DNA of 64,000 nucleotides from Balamuthia mandrillaris (lineage: Eukaryota; Discosea; Longamoebia; Balamuthiidae): positions 190,001-254,000 of the forward strand of contig JAVKOQ010000047.1 of the NCBI GenBank assembly GCA_031835245.1, in the 5' to 3' direction. Positions 44,427 to 56,670 of the stretch are shown piece by piece. Under the pieces are notes generated by a model. The model was given only the letters and a program-made list of their open reading frames with translations. It was not told where the DNA came from and searched no databases. The position numbers were made by a program, and so were the translations under genes. Each line of letters starts with the position of its first letter. Within the stretch, counting starts at the first letter, position 1.

Positions 44427-47400
44427 TTACAGGCCAGCAGCCATCTTCAAGTCCTTCATTTTGAAGGCAGGAAGCCTGTAGAAATCCTCGCGCGACATTT
44501 GGAAGACAGAGGCAAAGTCCTCGTCAGACAAGTGCGCCTATTTATCGGTTTGGGGTCAGTATGCATAAATTTAAAATGAGAGAGAGAGAGAGAGAGAACC
44601 TCCAAGTAATCTAGGTCAACACCTGCAGGTATCTTTCTAGCTCGGAGGTCAGAAAGACTACAAACAGGTTGGGTGGGTCCAGAGGTGAGCTGAGTTTTTC
44701 TTTTATCTTCCTGGGCCTTCCTGAGACGCTCTTGCTTTTTCTCTTCGAGAGCAGCCTTTTTGGCCTCCAACAACTTCTTGTATTTCTCCAATTCGGCTCG
44801 TTCTTTGGATTCTTGAATCTCGACGGCTCTCTGTTGGGCCTTTTCCTTCTTTTGCTCTTCTTCAATTTTGAGTCGTTCCTGTTCTCGTTTGAACTGTTCT
44901 TCACGTTCTCGTTCGTCTCTGGCTCGCTTTTCTTCCAGCTCTATTCTTCTGCGCTCTTTGCGAGCTTGTCTTTCTTCTTCCAACCTCCGTTTTTCTTCCA
45001 TCTCCTGCCTGAACTTTTCTTCTTTCTGTCGTAGTTGTTCCTCTTTGAGACGTGCGATTTCTTCTCTCCGCCTTCTTGTTCGCTCTGCCTCTTCCTCTTC
45101 GCGCATCCTCTTTTCCTCCATTTCTTGTCTGAATCTTTCTTCCTTTTCCTTCTCTTGTCTTTCTCTCAAATCCTTGATGTCTTCCAGTCGTTTCTTCTGT
45201 CGCTCTCGTCTCTCTTCTTCCTGTCTCCTTTGTTCCTCCATCTTCTGGCGGAACTCCTCGTCTTTCTTTTGCTCTTCCGCTAGTCTCAGAGCAGCCAACT
45301 CCGTTCGTCGCTTCTTTTGCTGCTCCTTTTTCTCGAGCTCTAACTGCTTCTGCCTCTCCTGCTCTTCGCGGAACTGCTCCTCTTTCTCTCTTTCTTTTTC
45401 TTCTCTGAGCTGTTCCAAATAGAGTTGTCTTCTCCTCTTTCTTTCTGCCTCCTCCGCCTCCCACATTCTCTTTTCTTCCATTTGCTGTCTGAACTTTTCT
45501 TCTCGCTCCTTTTCCTGTCTTTCCTTGATATCTTGGAGTTGTTCCAGAGTGTGTTGGGTGGCTCGCCTCCTTTCGGCTTCAGCTCTTCTTTCTTGTTCCA
45601 TCCTCCTTCTGAACTCTTCTTCCTTTTCTTCTTCCTCGCGCTGTCGTTTAGCTTGCAGCTCTTCTAGCCTTCTCCTTTGTTTTTCTTTCTTCTCCTCTTC
45701 ACGGCGTCTGAGCTCCTCCATTTCTCTTTGGAAAAGTTCCTCCTTATCCTTTTCTTTCAGTTCACGAATACGTTCGAGCTCCAGCTGCCTACGACGCTTC
45801 TTTTCTGCCTCCTCTTCTTCCCTTAGCCTCTTTTCTTCCATCTCTTGCCTAAACTTTTCCTCTTTTTCTTGCTGCTGCCTTTCGCGCAAGTCCTGAATTT
45901 CAGCCAAGCGTTTTTGTTGGCGTTCACGGCGTTCCTCTTCTAGTCTTCTTTGTTCTTCCATTCTTCTCTGGAATTCTTCTTCCTGTTCTTGCTCTTCTTT
46001 GGCACGAAGTTGCTCCAAGTATTCCATCCTTCTGCGCTGTCGCTCCTTCTTTTGCTCTTCGAGGAGCTGCTTTTCTACCAACTCCTTGCGGAACCTCTCC
46101 TCCTTTTCTTTCTCTTTTTGCTCCTTGATGCTTTCTATTTCTTCTCTCCTTCTTCTGCGCTTCTCCGCTTCCTCAGCTTCCGTTTGCGCCCTCTCTTCCA
46201 TTTCACGTCGGAATTGTTCTTCCTTTTCTTGCTGTTCTTTCTCTCGGGCATCTTTGATCTCTTCGATCCTCTTTCTAAACCTTTCCCTTCTCTCTTCTTC
46301 AGCGTTACGGCGGGATTCGAGTTCCTGCATGAACTTAAGTTGTTTCTCTTCTTCTTGTTTGGCTCGCAACTCTTTCAGTTCCTCGAGTCTCTTCTTTGCC
46401 CGTGCGCGCTCTTCTTTCTCTCTTTGCTTCTTTTCTTCCATTTCTCTCCTGAACTGCTCTTCCTTCTCTCTTTCTTTCTCTTCACGAATGCGTTCCAACT
46501 CCAGTTGTCTCTTTCTTCTCTTCTCGGCTTCTTCCAACTCACGAAGCCTCTTTTCTTCCATTTCTCTTCTGAACTTTTCTTCCTTTTCTCGTTCTTGCCG
46601 TTCCCTTAAGTCCTTGATCTCCTCCATTCGGCGGTGATGGCGCTCACGCCTTTCTTCCTCTGCTTGTCTCAATTGTTCTTGTTGTTCCAAGAACTGTCTT
46701 TCTTTTTCTTTTTCTTCCTCTTCTCGGAGGGCAGCCAAGTATTCCTGGCGCCGTCTCTGTCTTTCGTTTTTTTCTTCCTCCAACAACTGTCGCATCTTCA
46801 TGTCGGCTCTGAACTGCTCCTCCTTTTCTCGTTCCTTTTTCTCTCTCAGTCGCTCCAGTTCCATGCGCCTTAGCCTTGCTTTCTCTTCTTCCTCCTCTTC
46901 CAGCCTTCTTGCCTCCTCCCTTTCTTGTCTGAACTGCTCCTCTTTCTCCCTTTCCAACTTTTCCTTGGCGTCTTTGGCTTCCGCGATCCAACGTTGCATC
47001 TTTTCTCTTCTTTCTTCTTCCGCCTTTCTCTTGGCCTGTTGTTCTACGAACCACTTTTGCTGCTTCTCTGCCTCTTGTTGCTCCCGCAGCCTATCCAGTT
47101 CTTCCTGTCTCTTTCTTCTTCGCTCCCGCTTCTCCTCTTCTTGTTTTTTCAGAGCTTCTTGTTGGAGTCGGAACTTTTCCTCCATTTCATGCTCTCGCTG
47201 TTCGCGCAGTCTCTCGAGTTCTTCTCGCCTCTTCTCGCGACGAAGCGCTTCCTCCTGTTCTCTTTGCTTTCTTTCCTCCATCTGCTTCCTGAACTTTTCT
47301 TCCTCTTCTTGTCTTTTCTTTTCTTTGATGGCTTCCAGTTCTTCTCTTCTTTGTTCCGCTCTTTCTTGCTTTTCCAGTTCTTCGAGCTCCTGAACTTCCT

Positions 47401-47548
47401 CCTCCATGCGCCTCATCTCTTCCAGCATCCTCTCTTTTTCCAAACGGAGCGCTTCCAAGTCCTCCTCTTTCTGGGGCTCCCATTCTTTGCGGCGCTGTTC
47501 GCGCTCAGCTTTGAGCTTCTCCACTTCTTCGCTTTCCAAAGTAGACAT
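44427..47548 (-). CDS. Giant charged helical repeat protein with C-terminal villin headpiece
   Basis: Exon 1 (47548-44600) encodes about 983 residues, almost all Glu/Arg/Lys/Gln. About 21 tandem units of exactly 40 residues are visible, in three alternating types, so that a 120-residue period is superimposed (see findings). The composition suggests a long coiled coil or single alpha-helix. The tail reads SLSDLRARKIPAGVDLDYLE, then exon 2 (44537-44427) encodes AHLSDEDFASVFQMSREDFY followed by RLPAFKMKDLKMAAGL, a villin headpiece, an F-actin binding module. The intron is a GA/CT array. Probably a filament-like spacer tethered to actin. No close named homologue known to me. Confidence 0.88.
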
Positions 47549-48004
47549 GGCGGTGGCGCAGTACGAGCACTGTCTCTGTCGTTCTTCAAAACCAAAGAAT
47601 TACACACACAGGGTTACTGCGGCGGCAGCAAACCTCCTGTGAAATTAAGGACTAGATGACGTAATACAGGTGGAGACGATTGGTCCGCCCGAAATGAATA
47701 TTATTCGTGTCGACATGATACCCGATAGGTGACTGAGGGGTATTGAATGGTTTTCCCGCCAAAACTTTTTGGCAAACACCCACAAAAAAAAATTAACGGG
47801 CGGCTTGGTACTATTCGAGCTAAAACACCTCAAAGCCGGGGGACACGGAAAAAACCTGCCAGCAGCGGACGGCCAACCGAACTCGCACCAGCAAGCGTGT
47901 AGTGGAATACAGAGACGGACAGACAGACCTCTTTTTTTTTTCCGCTTTCTTTATTTTTCCTCTCTTTTGAACTGGCGTGTTAGATGTGGTGAAGGAAAAG
48001 ACAA
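47549..48004. promoter_or_regulatory. Divergent promoter region, helical repeat gene (-) and MPS1 (+)
   Basis: 456 bases. A pyrimidine-rich tract (47930-47975) ends close to the MPS1 start and may hide a 5' UTR intron or be the initiator region. No gene seen. Confidence 0.4.
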
Positions 48005-51000
48005 ATGGCTGATTTGTGGGAAGACAAGGAGAACATAGCCCCGACTACGCTTAATAGCGCTAGCAAAGTAGATTGGAAGATAGCTGCTTGCAGTCCTCAC
48101 CACGCGCTTTGCAAACCTCCCACAATCCACAAGAAGAAACGGGCTGGACTTTCTCTGGTTTCCTCTGCCTCCAACTCGCGCGACTCTTCTTCCGTTGAAC
48201 AAGGCAACTCCTTCAACAACTCCTCATCTTTTAATATATCCTTGTCGCCCATTCCTGATGCCAAAGGGACCAACCCCCAAGGCACGCAAGACGACGGGCC
48301 GCAAACAGACCAACTCCTTACTGCTTCCTCTGTCTCGTCAAATGCCTCTTCTGCACTACAATCTTCTTCTGCGGACGGTGAAGACAACAACACTTCCACC
48401 GCTCCTATTCAGCTGATGGAGCGAATGGCAATGCTTCGCCAGAAGCTACACATGTTTCGCGTGGATGATCCCAACAATTCCTCCTCTCTTCCTTCTGTCT
48501 CGCTTGCCTCCACCCCTCAACCCAAGACCTCAGCATTAGAGCTAGGCTCCCAACTCCACACTGGAGAAGCTCCTCCATCAACCTCTGAGGATAACAGAGG
48601 CGACCTAGCAGCTTCCTCTTCCTCTTCCTCTTCCTCTTCCTCTTCCTCTTCCTCTTCCTCTTCCTCTTCCTCTTCCTCTTCCTCCAGCGAAAAGAGGCTG
48701 TCAACAGGCCCAGTACTGTCTGAACTACTGCACGACGGAGAAGTAAACCTGCTGAGGGAATCTACAGGCGGTACCAACAACACATTTGATCGAGAGCAGG
48801 GCCACCGCACTCCTCTGCGTCTGCTGCAAGAGAACAATCCACTCGAAACTCCATCTGGCAGCAGCAAGGCTTCTCTACGTCCTGCTGCCGCCACCAAACC
48901 ATCGTTGCACAAACGATATCAACTGCCTGATCCAACGCCTCCTAGGCGTCGTCCTCTTGAGTCTGTTGGTTTGTATTGTTCCATCTCTGCTTTTTGCTCT
49001 TATTCTTTCTTCTTCACTAACCTTTGAGCAACCCAAACCTTTTTTTTTTTTGATATGGTTCATCAATTATTAGGTGGTACATTTGCGAAACCAGCTTTAC
49101 GTGTACGCATCAATGAGGACCTTAACCGCACTCACAACATCCCTACAAGCAGTGACCAAGATACTGGTAATAACTTTACCCATTTCTCCTCTGAGCTGCT
49201 TTTCTTCCTTTTATTTTTTTCTTGATTCCCATACTGACTCAGTATCCACGACCAGACAACCGATCGGTGGATCAGCACATCTCTGATGAGCACGCAGGAG
49301 CAAACCTTTCCTTGAGCCTTAGCTGTGATAGCCACTCTTCCACCCTTGCTGACTCTGGTACGGAAGAACTTGAGCTGTCTCGGCGATCTCGCTCTTTGGA
49401 CCGTAAGCCGCGGCTGGATTTAACTCCTCTGCAACCAATGATGAAACGAGGTCACACCGACACCGCCATCCCTCACAAGACGAGCAGCAGTGAGAGTGGC
49501 AGCAAAGGAGGCAACCCTTTCTTTACGACAGAAGCAGCAGGCGAGCAACCATCGTTGGCTTCATGCCCAGAAGAAGCTAATCCTGCGGCCTCTTTGCTGG
49601 TCAATGGCACTAGTGATCAAATACACCGCTCTTCTGCTGGTTCGCACCTATTGCAAAGAAGAAAATCGGATGAGCTTCGATCTTCGGCGCTTGTAAGCTC
49701 GTCAGCACGCGCTCCTTCCAAATCCAACAAAACACAAGGCGCTTTGCCAAGCACTGCGGAGGGCGATGCCCACCCACGAGGCGGCAAGAAAGAACGTTTG
49801 TTTGAAGAACCACTTCGCGGCGAACGGACATCTGAAAATGTGTTGCAGCCTTGTCCACAGGCACAACCTGATACCACAGATACCTCCAGCTCTTCTACAC
49901 AGCAGCAAAGCACTGTTAAAATCAACTCTGTAACTCCTATAGCCTCTTCTTCTTCTTCTTCTTCTTCTTCTCCTTCTTCTTCTTCTTCTTCTTCTTCCAT
50001 CGACAACGCATTGAGTACTACAAGCCAAGTTGGTTGTGGTTCGGTCAAGGACCGGTCGCCTACTCCTGGCGGTAATCTCGAGAGAGATCCTGTAATGGCT
50101 ACCCTCGAGAAGAAACGACAAGAGTACTTGAGGAAAAAACAACTCAGGTTAGAGAGAGAAGCCAAGAGACAAAAGGAGGCGCAAGGCAACATACTCGGTG
50201 GTGCGAATGATGATAATGAAAAACAAAAAGAAGAGATGCGGGAAGATAAAGAAGAAGATAGGCAAGAGAAGCAATGCGAAGAAAATGGTCATCAAATAAA
50301 ACACAACGAACCAAAGGCAGACTACGAGGAGGTTCCGCGTTGTGGGAACTTGGAGAAACGAGTGCAACCGCAGCAACCACGAGGCGAAAAGAGGCGCGGA
50401 GACACAGGACAAGCAGCAAATGGAACAGAGAACAACAACAACGAGAATGTACCTCATCATTCATCGCAAGAAACGGACGAAAAGTTGCTAATGGCCAAGC
50501 GCAAGTCGCAACAGATCGCCTTTCTTAAAAAGTGGGCTTCCGAAATCGTTTTGGTACGTCTCTTATACTCTTCATGTCTCCTGATTTCTCTTGCTCTTGT
50601 GGTGCACTACAACCAACATTTCCCTTCTTATATATACATGCAGGTGAACGAGCGGCCTTATGTTAAGTTGGAATGCATCGGCAAAGGAGGCAGCAGCAAA
50701 GTGTACAAAGTAATGTCGGCAAACCTCAACATCTACGCGTTGAAATACGTGTCTCTTAAATCGGTGGAAGATTCTTTGATCGTAGAGAGCTACATCAACG
50801 AGATATCATTGTTGAGAAAAGTTAGCAAGTGTGACAATATCATCAAACTTGTTGACGCCGAAATCCGGAAAGGTTGCTTCATCGCTCCCTTTCTTTTGAG
50901 CGAGACCCTTTTTTCTTAACAACCCTTTTTTTTTTTGTTTTTAATAGGTGCCATCTTTCTGCTCTTGGAGTGTGGAGAGATCGACCTTCAGACGTTGCTT

Positions 51001-51838
51001 AACCGCCAACGAACCCAAAACAAGAAAAAACTAAAGGAACAGCAACCTACCACTGCGCTCCTCCCTTCTGGCCTTGGCCTCAACTACGTGCGGCTTTGGT
51101 GGGAGCAGATGTTGGAGGCTGTCCACGCCATTCATGAAGAACGAATTGTGCATGGGGACCTTAAGGTACGACTCCTCTATTTTGTGCTCAGCTCTCTCTT
51201 TTTTCGCTCTCTCCATCTGGTTTTACCACAACATTCTGATTTACTTTTTATTTTTGCAGCCGGCAAACTTTGTTTGTTTTCAGGGCAAACTTAAGCTGAT
51301 CGACTTTGGTATCGCGAAAGCCATTCAGAACGACACAACAAACATCGTCAGGGAAAACACCGTCCGTATTTTCTGTCCATTATTTGTACTCTCAATTTGT
51401 AGGCTCCGCTAACATTTCTGTATCAATCAACAGATTGGAACCATCAACTACATATCTCCGGAGGCATTGATTGATGTCTCTCCTCCAGATTCCAACAGTT
51501 ATATGAAGGTTAGTTGCTCCATTTTCTTTTGCCGTTATCTATCTTTGTGTTTGCTCTTCTTTTTATTTATTAACTCGTGGTTCCAGTTGGGTAGGGCGAG
51601 TGATATCTGGTCGCTAGGTTGCATACTTTACCAAATGGTATACGGACAAGGGCCATTCGCTTCCCTGTCCAACAACTTGCAAAAGATACAAGCCATCATC
51701 AGCCCAAAATACCGCATATCATACCCTCCCCTCAACAACGCTTCTCTTTTGGACGTCTTGCAAAAGTGCTTGCGCCGAAATCCTCGGGAACGACCCACCA
51801 TTCCTGAACTTCTTCAACACCCCTTCTTGCAGTCGTGA
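48005..51838 (+). CDS. TTK: MPS1/TTK dual-specificity spindle-checkpoint kinase
   Basis: MPS1 phosphorylates kinetochore proteins and drives the spindle assembly checkpoint. The N-terminus [14 protein letters not shown] contains a KEN box, a known APC/C degron. A long Ser-rich region carries a TCTTCC-repeat poly-Ser tract (48619-48684) and another at 49945-50000. The kinase domain begins [20 protein letters not shown], then [53 protein letters not shown] and [18 protein letters not shown], ending [21 protein letters not shown] and the GSS-type glycine loop are diagnostic of MPS1. About nine exons. No TPR domain is evident in the N-terminus. Confidence 0.9.
48619..48684 (+). repeat. Exonic (TTCCTC)n array encoding poly-Ser
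   Basis: Eleven hexamers encode a Ser run in the MPS1 N-terminal region. One of the few perfect microsatellites in coding sequence here; being a hexamer it preserves frame. Confidence 0.95.
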
Positions 51839-52129
51839 AAACGTTGTTTTGTTGGTTGTCAACAATGAGTCTTTGCCGAGTACCGTGGTCATCTATCTCT
51901 CTGCAAAAAAAAAAACAAAAAAAAAAAACAAAGGGGGGGAGCTTGGTTACCACCCTAGTTGGTTGTTAAGGTTGTTGGGAATACTTTTCAAATTTTGTAT
52001 GTAAGATTAATTGCTATTTTCCTTTTTGCTTTTTATTTTATTTTTTCCTCTTTTTTATTTTATTTTATTTTTGTAACGCGACGCGAACAGTACAAAGGAG
52101 CAAGCAAGCGAGCACTAGAAAAAACAAAC

Positions 52130-53040
52130 ATGGCCAGCGGCAACGATGAAATAGACAGACACGTACTCCGCAAGTACGAGGTCGGCCAAAAACTGGGCAA
52201 AGGGGTTTGTTCTTAACTGCTCTCCTGTTTTACTTGGTGTTTTTTTTTTCATGACAAAATAATAATCATTCAAAAACAACGACAACAAAAGGCGTACGGA
52301 ATTGTTTGGAAGGCCACCAAAAAGAAGACGAGACAGACTGTCGCCCTCAAGAAGATTTTTGATGCGTTTCAAAATGCGACGGACGCCCAACGCACTTTTA
52401 GGGAGATTATGTTTTTACAGGAGCTTAGCGACCACGAAAACATCATTCAACTCCTCGACGTAATGAAAGCAGAAAACGACAAAGACATTTATCTCATTTT
52501 TGAGTACATGGGTTCGTTCTTCTTCTTCTTCTTTCGCGAGCTATTTTTATTCTCTCTGTTTCTAATTTGTTTGTGTTCAAACTCTGTGTTATGTTGTGTT
52601 TCCGCTTTTCTATTGGGTTTTGAAGAAACGGATCTTCACGCCGTCATCCGTGCCAATATTTTGCAGGACATTCACAAGCAGTACATTATTTACCAGTTGT
52701 TGAAGGCCATTATGTACATGCACTCGGGCAACGTGTTGCACCGAGACCTCAAGCCCAGCAACATTCTTCTCAATTCAGACTGTTTGGTGAAGGTAGCTGA
52801 CTTTGGTACGAACGCTTTCTTCCTCTTATTCTTTTTCCTTTGTAAAACTTAACTTATTTACGTGCTTTGAAATCTTTCTCTTAAAAGGGTTGGCTCGTTC
52901 GGTGGATCTTGTATCCACAGAGGATTCCCCAGTTTTAACCGACTATGTGGCAACACGTTGGTATCGTGCCCCAGAGATTCTTCTTGGCTCTACCACGTAC
53001 GCAAACCATTTGTCTCTCTTCACAGCTCAGAATTCGCTTA

Positions 53041-53086
<46 letters not shown>

Positions 53087-53963
53087 TCTCTCTCTTGCTC
53101 TCTTTCGTTTAGGTATACAAAAGGAGTAGATCTGTGGTCGGTAGGTTGTATTATGGCAGAGTTGTTTGGCGCGAAACCAATATTCCCCGGTAGCTCTACC
53201 ATGAACCAGCTTGACAAGATTATGGAGGTTACCGGAAGGCCCTCCAGCGAAGACATTGAAGGCGTTAAGTCTCCTTTTGCTGCCACCATTCTGGAAAGCT
53301 TGCCTCCATCTACTCCCAAGCCACTCAGCAGCCTCTATCCCAAAACATCTCCTGAGGCTCTGGACCTTCTTACAAAGCTTCTTCATTTCAATCCAGATAA
53401 GAGGATCACAGCTGAGGTTTGTTCTTCTGTTATTTGATTGGCCTTTTATTTTTTTTCATCTCCTCTTTGTTCTGTTCTTTGTTGGATTTCGTGTGCTACT
53501 TTCCGTAAATATTTTCTTATATTTTCAAACAAACAAACAAACAAACAAACAAACAAACAAACAAACAAACAAACAAACAAACAAACAAACAAACAAACAA
53601 ACAAACAAACAAACAAACAAACAAACAAACAAACAAACAAACAAACAACAGGAAGCGTTAAGGCATCCCTTTTTGGCCAAGTTTCATAAGCCAGAAGAAG
53701 AGATGCTCGTGGGAAAAACGATCGTAATTCCTTTCGATGACAACACCAAGTTCTCCATTTCAGACTATCGCAGCACCATCTACGATGACATCAAACGAGC
53801 CCGAAAAGAAAAGCGGCAACAAAAGAAGGAGAAAAAAGCTCAACGCCGAAAATCCGGCCTCAAGTCTGCCTCAAGCTCCTCGGAGAAGAAGACCAAGAAA
53901 AAGGGAAGCAGCAGAAGGAGCTCGTCCTCAAACAAGGAGAAGAAAGAGAAACCCAGCAAGTAA
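52130..53963 (+). CDS. MAPK15: ERK7/ERK8-like MAP kinase
   Basis: An atypical MAP kinase linked in other organisms to cilia, autophagy and stress. Start at 52130: [20 protein letters not shown]. The family mark [20 protein letters not shown] and REIMFLQEL are present. Catalytic loop [23 protein letters not shown] (joined across an intron), activation loop [17 protein letters not shown], then [14 protein letters not shown] and EALRHPFL. The activation motif is TDY rather than the TEY of animal MAPK15. The basic tail ([12 protein letters not shown]) ends at 53963. Seven or so exons; the last intron is filled with AAAC repeats up to its acceptor. Confidence 0.9.
53527..53647 (+). repeat. (AAAC)n array abutting a splice acceptor
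   Basis: About 30 copies of AAAC run directly into AACAACAG at the 3' end of the last MAPK intron; the exon EALRHPFL starts at 53652. No pyrimidine tract lies between the array and the acceptor. Confidence 0.95.
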
Positions 53964-54284
53964 AGAGTGAATGAACCGCTTTCCTCACTCGGTGTGAAGA
54001 TACCACGGCGATGCTGCCCAATTTGTAATACAAGAATGTTTCTTTCAAAGAATTCCTCCTTTCTTCTGCATCAAAAATAATATTAATTAGCAAAATTTCT
54101 TCCAGGAAAAATTTTACAAAGGGGTCTGTTGTGCGGCAATGTTTTGCTCTTCCGTTAATAAATTTGCCGCAAACAACAAAAAATTTTGTATTACAAAGAA
54201 AAGGCAGAAAGGGCTTCTTTGCTTTTGCTTCTCTTTTCTCTTTTACGCTTCCTTCTTGCAACCCAACGACAACACTCGATCCCC
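53964..54284. other. Intergenic region between MAPK and BTB genes
   Basis: AT-rich stretch of 321 bases between tandem genes. An inverted pair AATTTGTAATACAAGAA (54019) / near-complement around 54182-54198 (AAAATTTTGTATTACAAAG) may form a weak stem. No gene recognised. Confidence 0.4.
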
Positions 54285-56670
54285 ATGTTCCAATTCACGC
54301 CTGTAGTTCCTCTGCCCACTGCAACCATGACTGCAAAGGAAGAAGAGGAAGAGGAGGAGGAGGAGGAGGAGGAGGAAGAAGAAGAACATACGGAAGAAGA
54401 GGACGAAGACGAAGAGGAAGAAGAGGAGAGAGTTTCAAGAAAGAGGAAACGAGAGAAAGAAAAAGAGGCACTCTACAAAGCACGGGAACTTAAACGTGCC
54501 CGTGAGCTCGTTTCTCTCGCTTCCTTCTCTCGCGCCCGGAGCTTGTTTACGGACGTGCAACTGGTTTCGGAAGAGGGCAACCTCCACCCCGCTCATCGCC
54601 TTATCCTCTCCGCATCAGAGTCATGGCTTCGTGATGCGCTGGAGGAAGCTGATAGAAAGGCTTCTCCCGAAAAAACCAAAAGCTCAACCGTGATTGAACT
54701 ACGTGTGGAATGCCCTTCTGAGGTCTTGGACTTTATGCTTACCTTCCTCTACGAGAACCGTTTGGGTTTTGGGGGAGATAAATCAGAAGAGGAAGAAGCC
54801 ATGATGGTAGCAAGCTCTTCTTCTTCCTCGTCCTCCACCGTAACTTCCTCTTCTTCGACAATAACAGCTTCGTCAAAAGCACTGTTGAAACCGGAATTGG
54901 TGGCTGATGTTTTGGTTGCTCTGGAGAAGTATCCCATTCCGTTCTTGGCAGAACGCTTGCACCAAGCTGTCAAAGAGGAGCTCTACAAATACGAGGAAAG
55001 GGTGGTTCCCTTCTTGTTGACCTTTTACCAGCAGGAAAAGCGAGCAGTCTCCTGTCGCCAGTTCCTGGCTTACCTGCTGCAGGTGGTTGTCCACCAATTC
55101 GAGCATTTTGGCCTATCACTCTATTTTAGTGCTTTGCCATTTACGCTCTTCCGACGGATCATCCACCACAAGTATGCACGTCTACCATTCTTTTGTGCTT
55201 TTATCATTTGTTTTCTTTCGTTACTTTCTTCCCTCCCTCCTCCCCTCTCTCTTGCTTACCAATCCGCCCCTTTTCATTTTTCTAGAGAACTTGCAGTCAA
55301 GAAAGAAATAGTTGTATTAAACGCTATACGAAAGTATGCTACTGCAGCAAACCCAAAACCAACCCCCACTGAATTACTCGACTTGTTACAAGCAGTACTT
55401 ACTTTTAGTCACTTTCTTTCAGATTATTGTTATCCGCTTAACTTACTTTGTTTCTTTCTTTGTTGTGTTACCTAACCAGGTTCGCTATGGGTTTTTGAGT
55501 CTGGAAGAGTTGCAACAGGCTGAACACTCTCGCATGATTCCTGATGAGCTGATAAAGGAAGGGCTGTTCCATCAGCTCGCTCGTTTGACCGGTCCGGGCA
55601 AATGGAGACGTGCCATTCGCGAAAAGATGAAGCAGCCATTACCGCCACACCCATGCAGTGAGCTCAGGTTATTCTTCATTCCCCAAAAAGTTGCTTGGTT
55701 GTTTGGTTGTTTTACGTGCTTTTGTTATTAACCTGATTGAAAAAAAAGGGAGCTGCCAAGACCTATGCCTGAAAGCGGGTTTAAACAAAACCCTGGCGAA
55801 TTGGATCTCTCTGACGGAAAACTCTTCAAATATAAAAACAAAGATTTCAACAGCGATGGTATTGTGTGGTGGTTAGCCACTTCCTTGGGAAAGAAGGCCT
55901 ACCAGAATCCCCACACCACTGGAATTATCAAGGTCATTGCATCCTCCGTTAACGGAAGTAAGTCATTATTTCTCTCTCTCCACCTTCAGCGAAGGGGAGA
56001 AAAAAAAAAACTAACACCAGTGGCGGTAGGCTGTCCCCTAGAAACTGCATTGCAATATCCCCCTGCGCATAGAGGCGGTCCCTTCGGAGGGATGAGGGGT
56101 TTCTTCACCTCTCCTGCGGCAGGTTCCTGGGTTGTTTATGACTTTGGAGCCAAGTACAAGAGCCTCCGCATCCTGCCAACGCACATTACGTACATATCTT
56201 CTCAACCTGGATAGTTTCTTGTTCATTGGGATGAACTAACCTGAAGGAAAACCATAATTATGACAGCATTCAGCCACCACCAGGAGGCTCCCATGCTCTT
56301 TGCAATTTTCAATTCGAAGCGGCCAACAGTGTCTCCGCCAATAAATGGCGCTGTCTTCTTGCAGTAACTGCTGATACATCCCTTCAATCCAACACACCAA
56401 AAACCTGGCGTATCCCAAAAAAAGTCCATGTACTGCTCGTCTCTTCTCTGCCCTCTTTTCTTTATTCTGTGCACTCTTGTGTCTCCTCTTCCTCTCTTCA
56501 TCCCTGCCGTTGCTAAAGATATTATTACTTTATCGTGATTACAGATTTGTGGGAAGGCCTATCGTTGCTTCCGTCTGATTAGCACAGGTACTGATGCATC
56601 TGGCTCCCAGTATGTAGCCCTCTCTGGCATTGAAATCTACGGCCGTGTTTTTGGGGGTCCTTGCAAGTAA
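54285..56670 (+). CDS. BTB-BACK protein with discoidin/F5-8C-like C-terminal domain
   Basis: Likely a cullin-3 type adaptor or scaffold. An acidic Glu run follows the start (a second ATG at 54327 is equally likely). The BTB domain: SLFTDVQLVSEEGNLHPAHR, LILSASESWLRDAL, LDFMLTFLYENRLGF. A BACK-like helical region follows (LVADVLVALEKYPIPFLAER; KEIVVLNAIRKYAT). The C-terminal part has FKYKNKDFNSDGIVWWLATS, AAGSWVVYDFGAKYKSLRIL, a segment starting NYDSIQPPPGG, and YRCFRLISTGTDASGSQYVA with GIEIYGRVFGG, as seen in discoidin-like domains of BTB and HECTD1-type proteins. A poly-Ser insert interrupts the BTB fold. About nine exons; several limits approximate. Confidence 0.78.

Noticed and set aside
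44600-47400. Several 180-250 codon plus-strand frames rich in Ser, Leu and Phe
   Set aside because: Antisense shadows of the repetitive minus-strand helical gene, sharing its 120-base period.
53527-53647. CRISPR-like regular repeat
   Set aside because: A plain AAAC tetranucleotide array without spacers.
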